Below are positions 56,648-64,000 of a stretch of 64,000 bases of DNA, piece by piece (position 1 is the first letter of the stretch; the number at the start of each line of letters is the position of its first letter). The notes beneath the pieces are model-generated. The model had not been told where the DNA came from. It saw nothing but the letters and a program-made list of their open reading frames with translations, and searched no databases. This DNA comes from Shinella sp. SUS2 (lineage in GTDB: Bacteria > Pseudomonadota > Alphaproteobacteria > Rhizobiales > Rhizobiaceae), in NCBI RefSeq assembly GCF_001262505.1, contig NZ_KQ410732.1, positions 364,119-428,118 of the forward strand, given 5' to 3'. A program made the position numbers and the translations under genes.

Positions 56648-57700
56648 ATGAAGACTGTCTTTAAATCCGGAATGCTCACGGCTGCCGCCATCGTGCTGTC
56701 GGCTGGCCTTGCCGCGCCGTCCCTCGCACGCGACCTCACCGTTGTCTCCTGGGGTGGCAACTATCAGGACGCGCAGCGCAAGATCTACTTCAAGCCGTTC
56801 GCCGAAAAGTCCGGCAAGCCGGTGCTCGACGAGGCCTGGGATGGCGGCATCGGCGTCATCCAGTCGAAGGTCAAGGCCGGCGCGCCGAACTGGGATGCCG
56901 TGCAGGTGGAGGCCGAGGAACTGGCGCTCGGCTGTGCGGATGGCCTCTACGAGAAGATCGACTGGGAGAAGATGGGCGGCAAGGAGAAGTTCCTCGACAG
57001 CGCCGTCAACGACTGTGGCGTTGGCGCGATCGTCTGGTCCACGGCGATCGCCTATGACGGCGACAAGCTGAAGGAAGGCCCGGCCAACTGGGCGGATTTC
57101 TGGAACGTCGAAAAGTTCCCGGGCAAGCGCTCGCTGCGCAAGGGGCCGAAATACACGCTGGAATTCGCGCTGCTCGCCGATGGCGTCTCCAAGGACGAGC
57201 TCTATGACGTGCTCGGCACGGAAGAGGGCGTCACGCGGGCCTTCAAGAAGCTCGACGAATTGAAGGCGAACATCGTCTGGTGGGAATCGGGTGCCCAGCC
57301 GCTGCAGTTCCTCGCTTCGGGCGAAGTGGCGATGACCTCGGCCTATAATGGCCGCATCACCGGCATCAACCGTACGGAAGGCAAGAACTTCAAGGTCGTC
57401 TTCCCCGGCAGCATCTACGCGGTCGACAGCTGGGTCGTGTTGAAGGACGCGGAGAACAAGGACGCCGCGCAGGACTTCATCGCCTTTGCCAGCGAGCCCG
57501 ACAACCAGGCGAAGCTGCCGGAGTTCGTGGCTTACGGCCTGCCGGTCAAGGAGGCCGCGGCCAAGGTTCCGGCCGAGTTCGCCAAGGACCTGCCGACCGA
57601 CCCAGCCAACATGACGGACTCGATCGCCCTCAATGTCGACTTCTGGATCGACAATGCGGAAACGCTGACACAGCGCTTCAACGCCTGGCTGGCGCAGTAA
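56648..57700 (+). CDS. ABC transporter substrate-binding protein, PotD/PotF-like
   Basis: 350 residues with signal peptide (MKTVFKSGMLTAAAIVLSAGLAAPSLA, shown in part). Mature part begins RDLTVVSWGGNYQDAQRKIYF, the standard opening of polyamine/opine-type extracellular binding proteins, with VQVEAEELALGC and VAMTSAYNGRI. It is the receptor of the importer formed with the ATPase and two permeases encoded after a RIME insertion. Ligand likely an amine or amino acid derivative, given the kinase/phospho-lyase neighbours. Confidence 0.9.
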   Translation: MKTVFKSGMLTAAAIVLSAGLAAPSLARDLTVVSWGGNYQDAQRKIYFKPFAEKSGKPVLDEAWDGGIGVIQSKVKAGAPNWDAVQVEAEELALGCADGLYEKIDWEKMGGKEKFLDSAVNDCGVGAIVWSTAIAYDGDKLKEGPANWADFWNVEKFPGKRSLRKGPKYTLEFALLADGVSKDELYDVLGTEEGVTRAFKKLDELKANIVWWESGAQPLQFLASGEVAMTSAYNGRITGINRTEGKNFKVVFPGSIYAVDSWVVLKDAENKDAAQDFIAFASEPDNQAKLPEFVAYGLPVKEAAAKVPAEFAKDLPTDPANMTDSIALNVDFWIDNAETLTQRFNAWLAQ

Positions 57701-57725
57701 GGCTGCCGTTTGCGGGGCGGAACGG

Positions 57726-57886
57726 CCCCTCATCCCGCTTGCGGCGACCTTCTCCCTGCAAGCGGGGAGAAGGCAATCCCCGCAAGGCCCGGGCACAAAC
57801 AGCCCCGCAGACATGTGTTGAGGAAAACGGTGCAGTACACCTTCTCCCTGCTTGCAGGGAGAAGGTGCCGGCAGGCGGATGAGGGG
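57726..57886. repeat. RIME-type intergenic mosaic element
   Basis: A large inverted arrangement that fills most of the gap between the binding-protein and ATPase genes. It starts CCCCTCATCCCGC and ends GCGGATGAGGGG, and contains two copies of the ACCTTCTCCCTGC / GGGAGAAGG hairpin. This is the well-known RIME1 style of Rhizobiaceae. It could form a strong mRNA structure that reduces expression of the downstream ATPase and permeases relative to the binding protein. Confidence 0.8.
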
Positions 57887-57919
57887 CGCTTGCCCGCCAG
57901 CGACCGTTGTGATGGAGTC

Positions 57920-58993
57920 ATGATCTTGGCCGAATTCATCCGTTTCGACCGCATCACCAAATTCTACGGCCCGCTCTGCGTGGTCGAAAATCTCGATCTC
58001 GGCATCGACAAAGGCGAGTTCGTCAGCCTGCTCGGCCCGTCCGGCTCCGGCAAGACGACGCTGCTGATGATGCTCGCCGGTTTCGAACAGCCGACATCGG
58101 GCAACATCCTGCTCGACGGCACGGCGATCAACGACGTGCCGACCCACAGGCGCGACATGGGCGTCGTCTTCCAGAGCTACGCGCTTTTCCCGCATATGTC
58201 GGTCGGCGAGAACGTCGCCTTTCCGTTGCAGATGCGCGGCATGGGCAAGGCGGAGATCGAGGGGCGCGTCAAGCGGGCGCTGGACATGGTGCAGCTGTCG
58301 GCCTTCGCCGACCGTCGTCCCTCGCAGCTTTCCGGCGGCCAGCAACAGCGCGTGGCGCTGTCGCGTGCGCTGGTCTTCGAGCCGCGCGTCGTGCTGATGG
58401 ACGAGCCGCTCGGTGCGCTCGACAAGCAGTTGCGTGAGCAGATGCAGCTCGACATCCGCGACCTGCACCGCCGGCTCGGCCTGACGATCGTCTTCGTCAC
58501 GCACGACCAGTCGGAGGCGCTGACCATGTCGGATCGCGTCGCCGTGTTCAACAAAGGCAAGATCGAGCAGATCGGCACGCCGCGGCAGGTCTATGACGAG
58601 CCGGCGACGCGTTTCGTCGCCGAATTCATCGGCGAGACCAATCTGGTCGAGGGCGTCGTCGAGGCGGTCGAGGGGGCGGAGGCGACCGTGCGGCTGCCAT
58701 CTGGCGCGCAGATCGTTTCGGCGGTCTCTGGCCGCGTCGCCTCCGGCCAGCCGGTCTTCCTCTCCATCCGGCCGGAACGGGTCGATCTCAGCGAGACCCG
58801 GGGCGATGCGCGCAACTGTCTGGAGACCGAGGTCACCGACAGCGTCTATCAGGGCGATCACCTGCGCGTGCAATTGCAGAACGCCGCCCACCCGCTGATC
58901 GCCAAGCTTGGCCGCCGGTCCCGCGAATTCCCGCCGGGCACGCGGGTCTACGCGGGCTTTTCAGCCGGCGATTGCCGGGTCATCGCGCCATGA
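57920..58993 (+). CDS. ABC transporter ATP-binding protein, PotA-like
   Basis: 357 residues. Walker A GPSGSGKTT near residue 43, Q-loop VVFQSYALFPHMSV near 87, signature LSGGQQQRVALSRAL near 138, Walker B VVLMDEPLGALDKQ near 158 and switch histidine in FVTHDQSEAL near 192. A TOBE domain follows (about 280-357: FLSIRPERVDLSE). The start is ATG 57920 after GGAG; the open frame upstream runs through the RIME element and is not coding. Overlaps the next permease by four bases. Confidence 0.92.
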   Translation: MILAEFIRFDRITKFYGPLCVVENLDLGIDKGEFVSLLGPSGSGKTTLLMMLAGFEQPTSGNILLDGTAINDVPTHRRDMGVVFQSYALFPHMSVGENVAFPLQMRGMGKAEIEGRVKRALDMVQLSAFADRRPSQLSGGQQQRVALSRALVFEPRVVLMDEPLGALDKQLREQMQLDIRDLHRRLGLTIVFVTHDQSEALTMSDRVAVFNKGKIEQIGTPRQVYDEPATRFVAEFIGETNLVEGVVEAVEGAEATVRLPSGAQIVSAVSGRVASGQPVFLSIRPERVDLSETRGDARNCLETEVTDSVYQGDHLRVQLQNAAHPLIAKLGRRSREFPPGTRVYAGFSAGDCRVIAP

Positions 58994-60168
58994 GTGCAGG
59001 CTCCTCCCGGACCGGGCGGTCGCTCCTTCTGCTGGCGCCGCTGCTTCTCTTCCTCGTCGGCTTCTTCGTCTGGCCGCTGATCAGCATGATGTCGCAGGCC
59101 GTGTCGGATCCGGCCGTGCTGCGCCTCCTGCCGCGCAGTGCCGAAGTGCTGGCCGACTGGGACCGCGCCTCGCCGCCGACCATGCCCATGCAGGCGGCGC
59201 TGATGGAGGACCTGAAGGCCGTCGACGACGACCAGGCACTCGGCGACATGGTGCGTCGCCTCAACAGCGCCCGCTCCGGCTTCCGCACGCTGATGGCGAA
59301 GACGACGAGCGCACTCGGTGACACGGCCAACCCGCCCGGCGACCTCGTCTCCATCGATAAACGCTGGGAAAAACCGGAATTCTGGCTGGCGATCGCCGAT
59401 GCGCTCTCGCCCTACACCGACCGAAACCTGCTCGCCGCCGTCGATCTCGGCCGCAATGCCGCAGGCAGCATAGAACACCTGCCGGCCGACCAGTCCGTCA
59501 ACCGGGTGATCCTCGTGCGCACCTTCTGGATCGCCGCGCTCGTCACCTTCGCCTGCGCCTGCATCGGTTTTCCCTATGCGATCATCGCCGCCTCGCTGAC
59601 GGGCTGGAAGCGTGACCTGATGCTCGGCGCCGTACTGCTGCCGCTCTGGACCTCGCTCCTCGTGCGCACCGCGGCCTGGTTCATCCTGCTGCAGGAGCAG
59701 GGGCTGATCAACGATCTCCTGCGCTGGCTGCACATCATCGACGCGCCGCTGCCGCTGATCTTCAACCGCACCGGTGTCATCATCGCCATGACCCATGTGC
59801 TGCTGCCCTTCATGGTGCTGCCGATCTATTCCGTGCTGATCACCATTCCGAAGAACCTGATGCCGGCCGCCGCCTCGCTCGGCGCGCCGCCCTTGCGGGC
59901 GTTCCTGCGCGTGCTTCTGCCGCTGAGCCTGCGTGGTGTCGCCTCCGGCAGCCTGCTCGTCTTCATCTCGGCGATCGGCTACTACATCACCCCGGCGCTG
60001 ATCGGCGGGCCGGGCGACCAGATGATCTCGTCCATCATCGCCTTCTACGCCACGGGCTCGGCGAACTGGGGCATGGCCGGCGCCCTTGGCGTCGTTCTGC
60101 TCGTCGCAACGCTGCTGCTCTACAGCGTCTATGCGCGGCTCTCCTCCGATGAACCGGGGAGGCGCTAG
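58990..60168 (+). CDS. ABC transporter permease, PotB-like, with large periplasmic insert
   Basis: 392 residues, about 100 longer than E. coli PotB. After the first helix (LLLAPLLLFLVGFFVWPLISMM) there is a soluble stretch of ~150 residues (about 38-178), predicted periplasmic, before helix two. The EAA loop lies in LMPAAASLGAPPLRAFLRVLLP near 297-318. Similar insertions occur in MalF and in rhizobial PotB relatives and may help dock the binding protein. Confidence 0.9.
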   Translation: MSAGSSRTGRSLLLLAPLLLFLVGFFVWPLISMMSQAVSDPAVLRLLPRSAEVLADWDRASPPTMPMQAALMEDLKAVDDDQALGDMVRRLNSARSGFRTLMAKTTSALGDTANPPGDLVSIDKRWEKPEFWLAIADALSPYTDRNLLAAVDLGRNAAGSIEHLPADQSVNRVILVRTFWIAALVTFACACIGFPYAIIAASLTGWKRDLMLGAVLLPLWTSLLVRTAAWFILLQEQGLINDLLRWLHIIDAPLPLIFNRTGVIIAMTHVLLPFMVLPIYSVLITIPKNLMPAAASLGAPPLRAFLRVLLPLSLRGVASGSLLVFISAIGYYITPALIGGPGDQMISSIIAFYATGSANWGMAGALGVVLLVATLLLYSVYARLSSDEPGRR

Positions 60169-60171
60169 GCC

Positions 60172-60954
60172 ATGTCGATGAAATTCGCCAAGATCACCTT
60201 CGCCACGCTGGCGATCCTCTTCCTCGTCGCGCCGCTCATCGCCATCCTGCCGCTCGCCTTCACCTCGAGCGTCATCCTCACCTATCCGATCCCGTCCTGG
60301 TCGCTGCGCTGGTTCGAGGAACTGTTCACCGCCGATGCCTGGCGGCGGGCGATCATCAACAGCCTGATCATCGGCACGGGCACGACGCTGCTTGCCACGG
60401 TGCTCGGCACGGCCGCCTCGCTCGGGCTGCGCAACCGTCTGCTCTTCTTCCGCGGCTCGATGCGCACGTTGTTCCTGCTGCCGATGGTGGTGCCGGCGGT
60501 CGTGCTCGGCGTCGGCATGCAGGTGCTGCTTGCGGGTTTCGGCCTGACGAACAGCTATGCCGGCGTCATCATCGCTCATACGGTCGTCGCCGTGCCCTTC
60601 GTGGTGGTCAGTGTCACCGGCGCGCTCGCCGGTATCGACGAGCGGGTGGAGCTGGCGGCGCAAAGCCTCGGCGCATCGCCCGCCACCGTCTTCCGGCGCG
60701 TGACGCTGCCACTTGCCATGCCCGGCGTGCTCTCCGGCGCGGTGCTCGCCTTCGCGACCTCGCTCGACGAGGTCGTGCTGACGCTCTTCGTCGCCGGCCC
60801 CAACCAGCGCACGCTGGCCCGGCAGATGTTCTCCAGCATCCGTGAGAATATCAGCCCGGCCATTGCCGCCGCGGCCTTCCTCTTCATCGCCGCGACGGTC
60901 GCGATCGGCCTCATCGTGGTGCTGTCGCGCTCCATGCTGGCGAAACGGCGTTAG
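60172..60954 (+). CDS. ABC transporter permease, PotC-like
   Basis: 260 residues, six helices. The EAA loop is RVELAAQSLGASPATVFRRV then TLPLAMPGVLSGAVL near residues 160-195. It starts three bases after the previous stop; ATG 60178 is an alternative start. Its end overlaps the end of the convergent MocR gene by four bases. Confidence 0.91.
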   Translation: MSMKFAKITFATLAILFLVAPLIAILPLAFTSSVILTYPIPSWSLRWFEELFTADAWRRAIINSLIIGTGTTLLATVLGTAASLGLRNRLLFFRGSMRTLFLLPMVVPAVVLGVGMQVLLAGFGLTNSYAGVIIAHTVVAVPFVVVSVTGALAGIDERVELAAQSLGASPATVFRRVTLPLAMPGVLSGAVLAFATSLDEVVLTLFVAGPNQRTLARQMFSSIRENISPAIAAAAFLFIAATVAIGLIVVLSRSMLAKRR

Positions 60955-62351
60955 GCTGTGCGTTTCAGCGTATTGGCCAGAACCTGGTAGATGCGTGGTT
61001 CCAGCATGTGCGCCACATTGAAGCGCATGAAGCCGGCGGCGCTCTGCGACACGCTGAAGACGTTGCCGGGGGCCAGCACGACACCCTCGGCAACGGCTGC
61101 CTGTGCGATCTCGCTGGAATCCAGCCCCTCCGGCAGCCGGCACCAGAGGTTGAAGCCGCCGCGCGGCTGGAGCCAGGGCGTGATGCCGAGCCGCGAAAGC
61201 CGTTCCGCCACCTCGCGCCGGGTGCGCACCAGCTTGCGGCGCAGCTCCTCCATGTGTTTGCGGTAACCACCGCCGGCAAGCATATGGGCGATGATCTCGC
61301 TGGACATCGGGCTCGGCCCGCCGAAATTGGTGGCGATCTGCAGATCGACCAGCCCCTCGATCCAGTCCGGCCGCGCGGCGATGTAACCGCAACGCGCCGA
61401 GGCGGAGAGTGTCTTGGAGAAACTGCCGATGCGGATGACGCGGTCGAGCCCGTCGAGCGCGGCAAGCCGGGTGGAGGGCTCCGGCTCGAAATCGGCAAAG
61501 ATGTCGTCCTCGACGATGATCGTCTCGCTGCCGGCGGCAGCGTTTAGCAGCCGGTGCGCCACCTGTGGCGACAGCGTAGCGCCCGTTGGATTGTGGATCG
61601 CCGAATTGGTCACATAGAGGCGCGGCCGCTCTGCCGCGAGCACGGCCTCGAAGGCGGCGATGTCGGGGCCTGACGGCGTATAGGGCACGCCGATGACCGT
61701 CACCTGATGGGCCTTCAGCAGTGCCTGGAAATTGAAATAGCAGGGGTCGTCCACCAGCACCGTGTCGCCCGGGCGCAGCAGGAAACGGCCGATCAGGTCG
61801 AGCGCCTGCGTGCCCGTGCTCGTCAGCATCAGCTGATCCGGCCCTGCGGCAATGCCTTCCTCCGTCAGCCGGCCGAGCAGCAGCCGGCGCAGAAACGAAG
61901 AGCCGCGCGTGCTGCCGTAGTAGGCGATGAGATCGCTGTCGCCGCGCGCAAGGCTGCGGATCGCGCGGCGCAGTGCCTCGTCCGGCATCCAGTCCGCCGG
62001 CAGCCAGCCGCAGCCGGGCTTGAGCACCACTGTGTCGGCATCGAGCGATTGCCGCGACACCCAGAACGGATCGACCGCACGCGCCTTCGGTGTCGCCGCT
62101 TCCGCCAGCTTCAGTGGGGGCAGAGCGCTCTGCGAGACGTAGAAGCCGGAACCGCGCTGCGCCCGGATAAGCCCTTCCGCCGCCAATCGGTCATAGGCCT
62201 CCACGACGGTGGAGGGCGAGACACCCATGCTCGCGGCGAACCGGCGGATGGACGGCAACCGATCACCCGGCGTGAGCGCACGGCTGGCGATGCGGTGGCC
62301 GATGGTCGCCATGACCTCCGAAATGCGCGTGTGCGGTGTTGTGTCAGTCAT
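60951..62351 (-). CDS. MocR/GabR-type regulator: GntR DNA-binding domain fused to aminotransferase fold
   Basis: 466 residues. N-terminal GntR winged helix (residues ~10-75: LTPGDRLPSIRRFAASMGVSPSTVVEAYDRLAAEGLI, read in parts) and a fold-type I aminotransferase domain with PLP lysine in RIGSFSKTLSASARCGYI near residue 305 and SAIHNPTGATLSP near 252. Such proteins usually lack aminotransferase activity and respond to PLP-bound amines or PLP itself. It is divergent from an EamA transporter gene, with three GTACTG/GTACAG repeats between, which are the likely binding sites. Confidence 0.92.
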   Translation of the reverse strand: MTDTTPHTRISEVMATIGHRIASRALTPGDRLPSIRRFAASMGVSPSTVVEAYDRLAAEGLIRAQRGSGFYVSQSALPPLKLAEAATPKARAVDPFWVSRQSLDADTVVLKPGCGWLPADWMPDEALRRAIRSLARGDSDLIAYYGSTRGSSFLRRLLLGRLTEEGIAAGPDQLMLTSTGTQALDLIGRFLLRPGDTVLVDDPCYFNFQALLKAHQVTVIGVPYTPSGPDIAAFEAVLAAERPRLYVTNSAIHNPTGATLSPQVAHRLLNAAAGSETIIVEDDIFADFEPEPSTRLAALDGLDRVIRIGSFSKTLSASARCGYIAARPDWIEGLVDLQIATNFGGPSPMSSEIIAHMLAGGGYRKHMEELRRKLVRTRREVAERLSRLGITPWLQPRGGFNLWCRLPEGLDSSEIAQAAVAEGVVLAPGNVFSVSQSAAGFMRFNVAHMLEPRIYQVLANTLKRTA

Positions 62352-62365
62352 GATTTCTCATTTTT

Positions 62366-62407
62366 GTACTGGTTCGCATGTGGGTACAGTTTGGAGAAAT
62401 TGTACTG
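62366..62407. promoter_or_regulatory. Triple direct repeat at 18-bp steps between mocR-like and eamA-like genes
   Basis: GTACTG at 62366-62371, GTACAG at 62384-62389 and GTACTG at 62402-62407 are spaced exactly 18 bases start to start, placing them on nearly the same helix face. They lie 15 bases before the MocR start and about 130 before the transporter. MocR/GabR proteins bind direct repeats, so this is the candidate operator. Confidence 0.6.
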
Positions 62408-62538
62408 CACTGTTTCTGTCTTTTCCAGCCTTGCAAGCCTAGGAAGGCAGGACTGTTCCTCTGGAATAAAGCCGCTTCCGCAATGTCAGTCAGGAAGAGG
62501 TTTGACGCTCCATGGCAACAGCTCTGCACAGGAAAGGC

Positions 62539-63411
62539 ATGAGATCGATGAGAACATCCATGGAAGGCTGGGGCAGCGGGCTGACCGGCGTCATCATTTT
62601 CAGCGGTTCGCTGCCGGCGACCCGCGTGGCGGTGGCGGATTTCTCGCCGCTGTTCCTGACGTCGGCGCGCGCGGTCATCGCGGCTCTTCTTGGTGCGGCG
62701 CTGCTCCTTGCCCTGCGCCAGCGGAAGCCGTCGCGCGACACGCTCTTTTCGCTGGCGATCGTCGCGCTCGGCGTCGTCGTCGGTTTTCCGCTGCTGACGG
62801 CGCTGGCGCTGCAATATGTCACCTCCGCCCATTCCATCGTCTTCGTCGGGCTGCTGCCGTTGGCGACTGCCTTTTTCGGCGTCCTGCGCGGCGGAGAGCG
62901 GCCGAAGCCGCTGTTCTGGCTGTTTTCCGGCATCGGCAGCGCCACGGTGGTGGGCTTCGCGCTGAGTTCGGGCGGGGACGTCTCGCTCGTCGGCGACCTG
63001 CTGATGGTCGCCGCCATCATCGCCTGTGGTCTGGGCTATGCGGAAGGGGCGAAACTTTCGCGCACGCTCGGCGGCTGGCAGGTCATCTCCTGGGCGCTGA
63101 TCCTCTCTCTGCCGTTGATGGCGGTGATCGCCCTCTTCTCGCTGCCCGCGACATTCTCCGGCATTGACGGCGCCGCCTGGGCGGGGCTTGCCTATGTCTC
63201 GGTCTTCAGCATGCTGATCGGTTTCGTCTTCTGGTATCGGGGCCTTGCGCTTGGCGGCATCGCGGCCGTGGGGCAGCTACAGCTGCTCCAGCCCTTCTTC
63301 GGTCTCCTGCTTGCCGCCGGCCTGCTGCATGAGCGTGTGAGCCCGTTGATGCTGGTCACGACGCTCGCCATCGTGCTGTGCGTTGCCGGCGCGCGCAAAT
63401 TCGCGCGGTAG
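62539..63411 (+). CDS. EamA/DMT-family transporter
   Basis: 290 residues with about ten hydrophobic helices in two EamA repeats (GVIIFSGSLPATRVAVADFSPLF near the start and WAGLAYVSVFSMLIGFVFWYRGLALGG in the second half, read in parts). Start choice is uncertain: ATG 62512, 62539 (AGGAAAGG just upstream) or 62560 are all in frame. Probably exports or imports an amino acid or related metabolite under control of the divergent MocR regulator. Confidence 0.87.
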   Translation: MRSMRTSMEGWGSGLTGVIIFSGSLPATRVAVADFSPLFLTSARAVIAALLGAALLLALRQRKPSRDTLFSLAIVALGVVVGFPLLTALALQYVTSAHSIVFVGLLPLATAFFGVLRGGERPKPLFWLFSGIGSATVVGFALSSGGDVSLVGDLLMVAAIIACGLGYAEGAKLSRTLGGWQVISWALILSLPLMAVIALFSLPATFSGIDGAAWAGLAYVSVFSMLIGFVFWYRGLALGGIAAVGQLQLLQPFFGLLLAAGLLHERVSPLMLVTTLAIVLCVAGARKFAR

Positions 63412-63416
63412 CGAAA

Positions 63417-63435
63417 GCTGCCCGGGACCGGCAGC
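63417..63435 (+). terminator. Weak hairpin after the transporter gene
   Basis: GCTGCC pairs with GGCAGC over a 7-base loop, six bases after the stop codon. There is no T-run, so termination is uncertain. Confidence 0.3.
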
Positions 63436-63541
63436 CCGCGGCGTTCGGGGAATGGAGGTGGCGGGCGAAATCTGCTATGGCTCTTGCCAGCGGCTCGTGC
63501 CTTCGGCGATAGTGTCGGGCGGAACGGCCTGGGAGAGCTGG

Positions 63542-64000
63542 ATGGCGGCAGATGTTCGGACGTCGAAGGAGATGAACGGTGCCCTGGCGCCGAAGGCGCT
63601 GCGCGTCGGCTTCATCCTGTCGAAAAGTTTCACCCTGTCCGCCTTCGCGCTGTTCGTCGATACGCTGCGGCTGGCCAGCGACAGCGAGGATCGCTCGCGC
63701 CGCGTCCATTGTGACTGGGACGTTTTGAGCAGCACGCGCAACTTCATCACCTCGTCGAGCGGCATCCAGGTCGCCCCGACCGCGCCCTTCGCCGATCCCT
63801 CCTGTTTCGACTACATTGCCGTCGTCGGCGGTCTCCTGTCGGTGGAAGAGCCCATAGACAGCTATGCCCAGGCCTATCTGCGCAAGGCGGCCCAGGCCGG
63901 CGTCGGGCTGATCGGCCTCTGTACGGGCAGCTTCATCCTGGCCGAGGCGGGCCTCCTCAAGGGGCATACGGCCTGCGTCAGCTGGCTGCACCACCGTGAT
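63542..64000 (+). CDS. GlxA-family transcriptional regulator (DJ-1/PfpI plus AraC type), partial at window end
   Basis: Only the first 153 codons lie inside the window and the frame is open to the last base. Translation shows LRVGFILSKSFTLSAFALFVDTLRLASD, then FDYIAVVGGLLSVEEPIDSYAQAYL and VGLIGLCTGSFILAEAGLLKG, the class I glutamine-amidotransferase-like (DJ-1/PfpI) domain of GlxA-type regulators, with the conserved Cys in GLCTGSF. An AraC helix-turn-helix would be expected beyond the window. GGAGAGCTGG before ATG 63542 supports the start. Regulators of this type often control quaternary amine or arginine metabolism. Confidence 0.85.
   Translation, partial: MAADVRTSKEMNGALAPKALRVGFILSKSFTLSAFALFVDTLRLASDSEDRSRRVHCDWDVLSSTRNFITSSSGIQVAPTAPFADPSCFDYIAVVGGLLSVEEPIDSYAQAYLRKAAQAGVGLIGLCTGSFILAEAGLLKGHTACVSWLHHRD

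Noticed and set aside
1-64000. tRNA, rRNA, insertion sequence or prophage
   Set aside because: No cloverleaf, rRNA-like stretch, transposase or integrase was recognised on either strand.

Overview
The window is a high-GC, densely packed bacterial chromosome or megaplasmid segment that most resembles Rhizobiaceae (Rhizobium/Agrobacterium/Ensifer/Shinella type; genus not resolvable by eye). The pointers are RIME-type and other dispersed intergenic palindromes, two TGA-N9-TCA iron-responsive (RirA-type) boxes, many ABC uptake systems, and gene neighbourhoods familiar from rhizobia. I found no rRNA, tRNA, insertion sequence or prophage. No gap between genes exceeds about 300 bases.

Layout. (1) 175-6216: an ABC sugar importer with a SIS-domain sugar-phosphate isomerase/deglycase and a PfkB kinase, probably for an amino sugar or Amadori compound. 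(2) 6220-11190, minus strand: a FecI/FecR-type surface-signalling system, an STN-bearing TonB receptor and a siderophore-binding lipoprotein-like or periplasmic protein. (3) 11420-20292: an AraC regulator divergent from a siderophore receptor, a secreted Fes-like esterase, a DUF2218 protein and a complete FatB/D/C plus ATPase siderophore importer whose binding protein is a close paralogue of the one in (2). Iron boxes lie upstream of the sigma gene and between the AraC gene and the receptor. (4) 20359-24943: FAD amine/amino-acid oxidase, two SDRs, a D-threonine-aldolase-like PLP enzyme and a RidA protein. (5) 25143-29808: organosulfur-type uptake and desulfurisation (flavin reductase, FMNH2 monooxygenase, SsuABC-like transporter). 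(6) 29938-31254 rarA. (7) 31258-37065: a YnbABCD-like lipid cluster (CDP-alcohol phosphotransferase, hydrolase-methyltransferase, PAP2-phosphatase, small membrane protein, PlsC, CdsA).

(8) 37093-51520 is the most interesting region: an Lrp regulator and nitrilase divergent from a long operon with amino-acid permease, UspA, ureohydrolase, 2-ketoarginine decarboxylase-like TPP enzyme, aldehyde dehydrogenase, ATP-grasp ligase, Ntn (C45-like) amidohydrolase, D-amino-acid dehydrogenase, a large PLP racemase and RidA. Together they spell an arginine -> D-arginine -> 2-ketoarginine -> 4-guanidinobutyrate -> GABA route with an unexplained ligase/hydrolase pair. The racemase carries a C-terminal arginase-like domain whose metal ligands are lost, a fusion I have not seen described.

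(9) 51689-52306 is the scar of a type I-C CRISPR-Cas locus: the HD domain of cas3 runs straight, through a short microhomology, into a CRISPR repeat, followed by one spacer and one intact repeat. (10) 52393-60954: a phospho-lyase/kinase pair of hydroxylysine type, a GntR regulator with twin candidate operators, an SDR and a polyamine-type ABC importer with a RIME element inside. (11) 60951-64000: a MocR regulator, a divergent EamA exporter with three GTACTG/GTACAG repeats at exact 18-bp steps between them, and the start of a GlxA-type regulator cut by the window edge.
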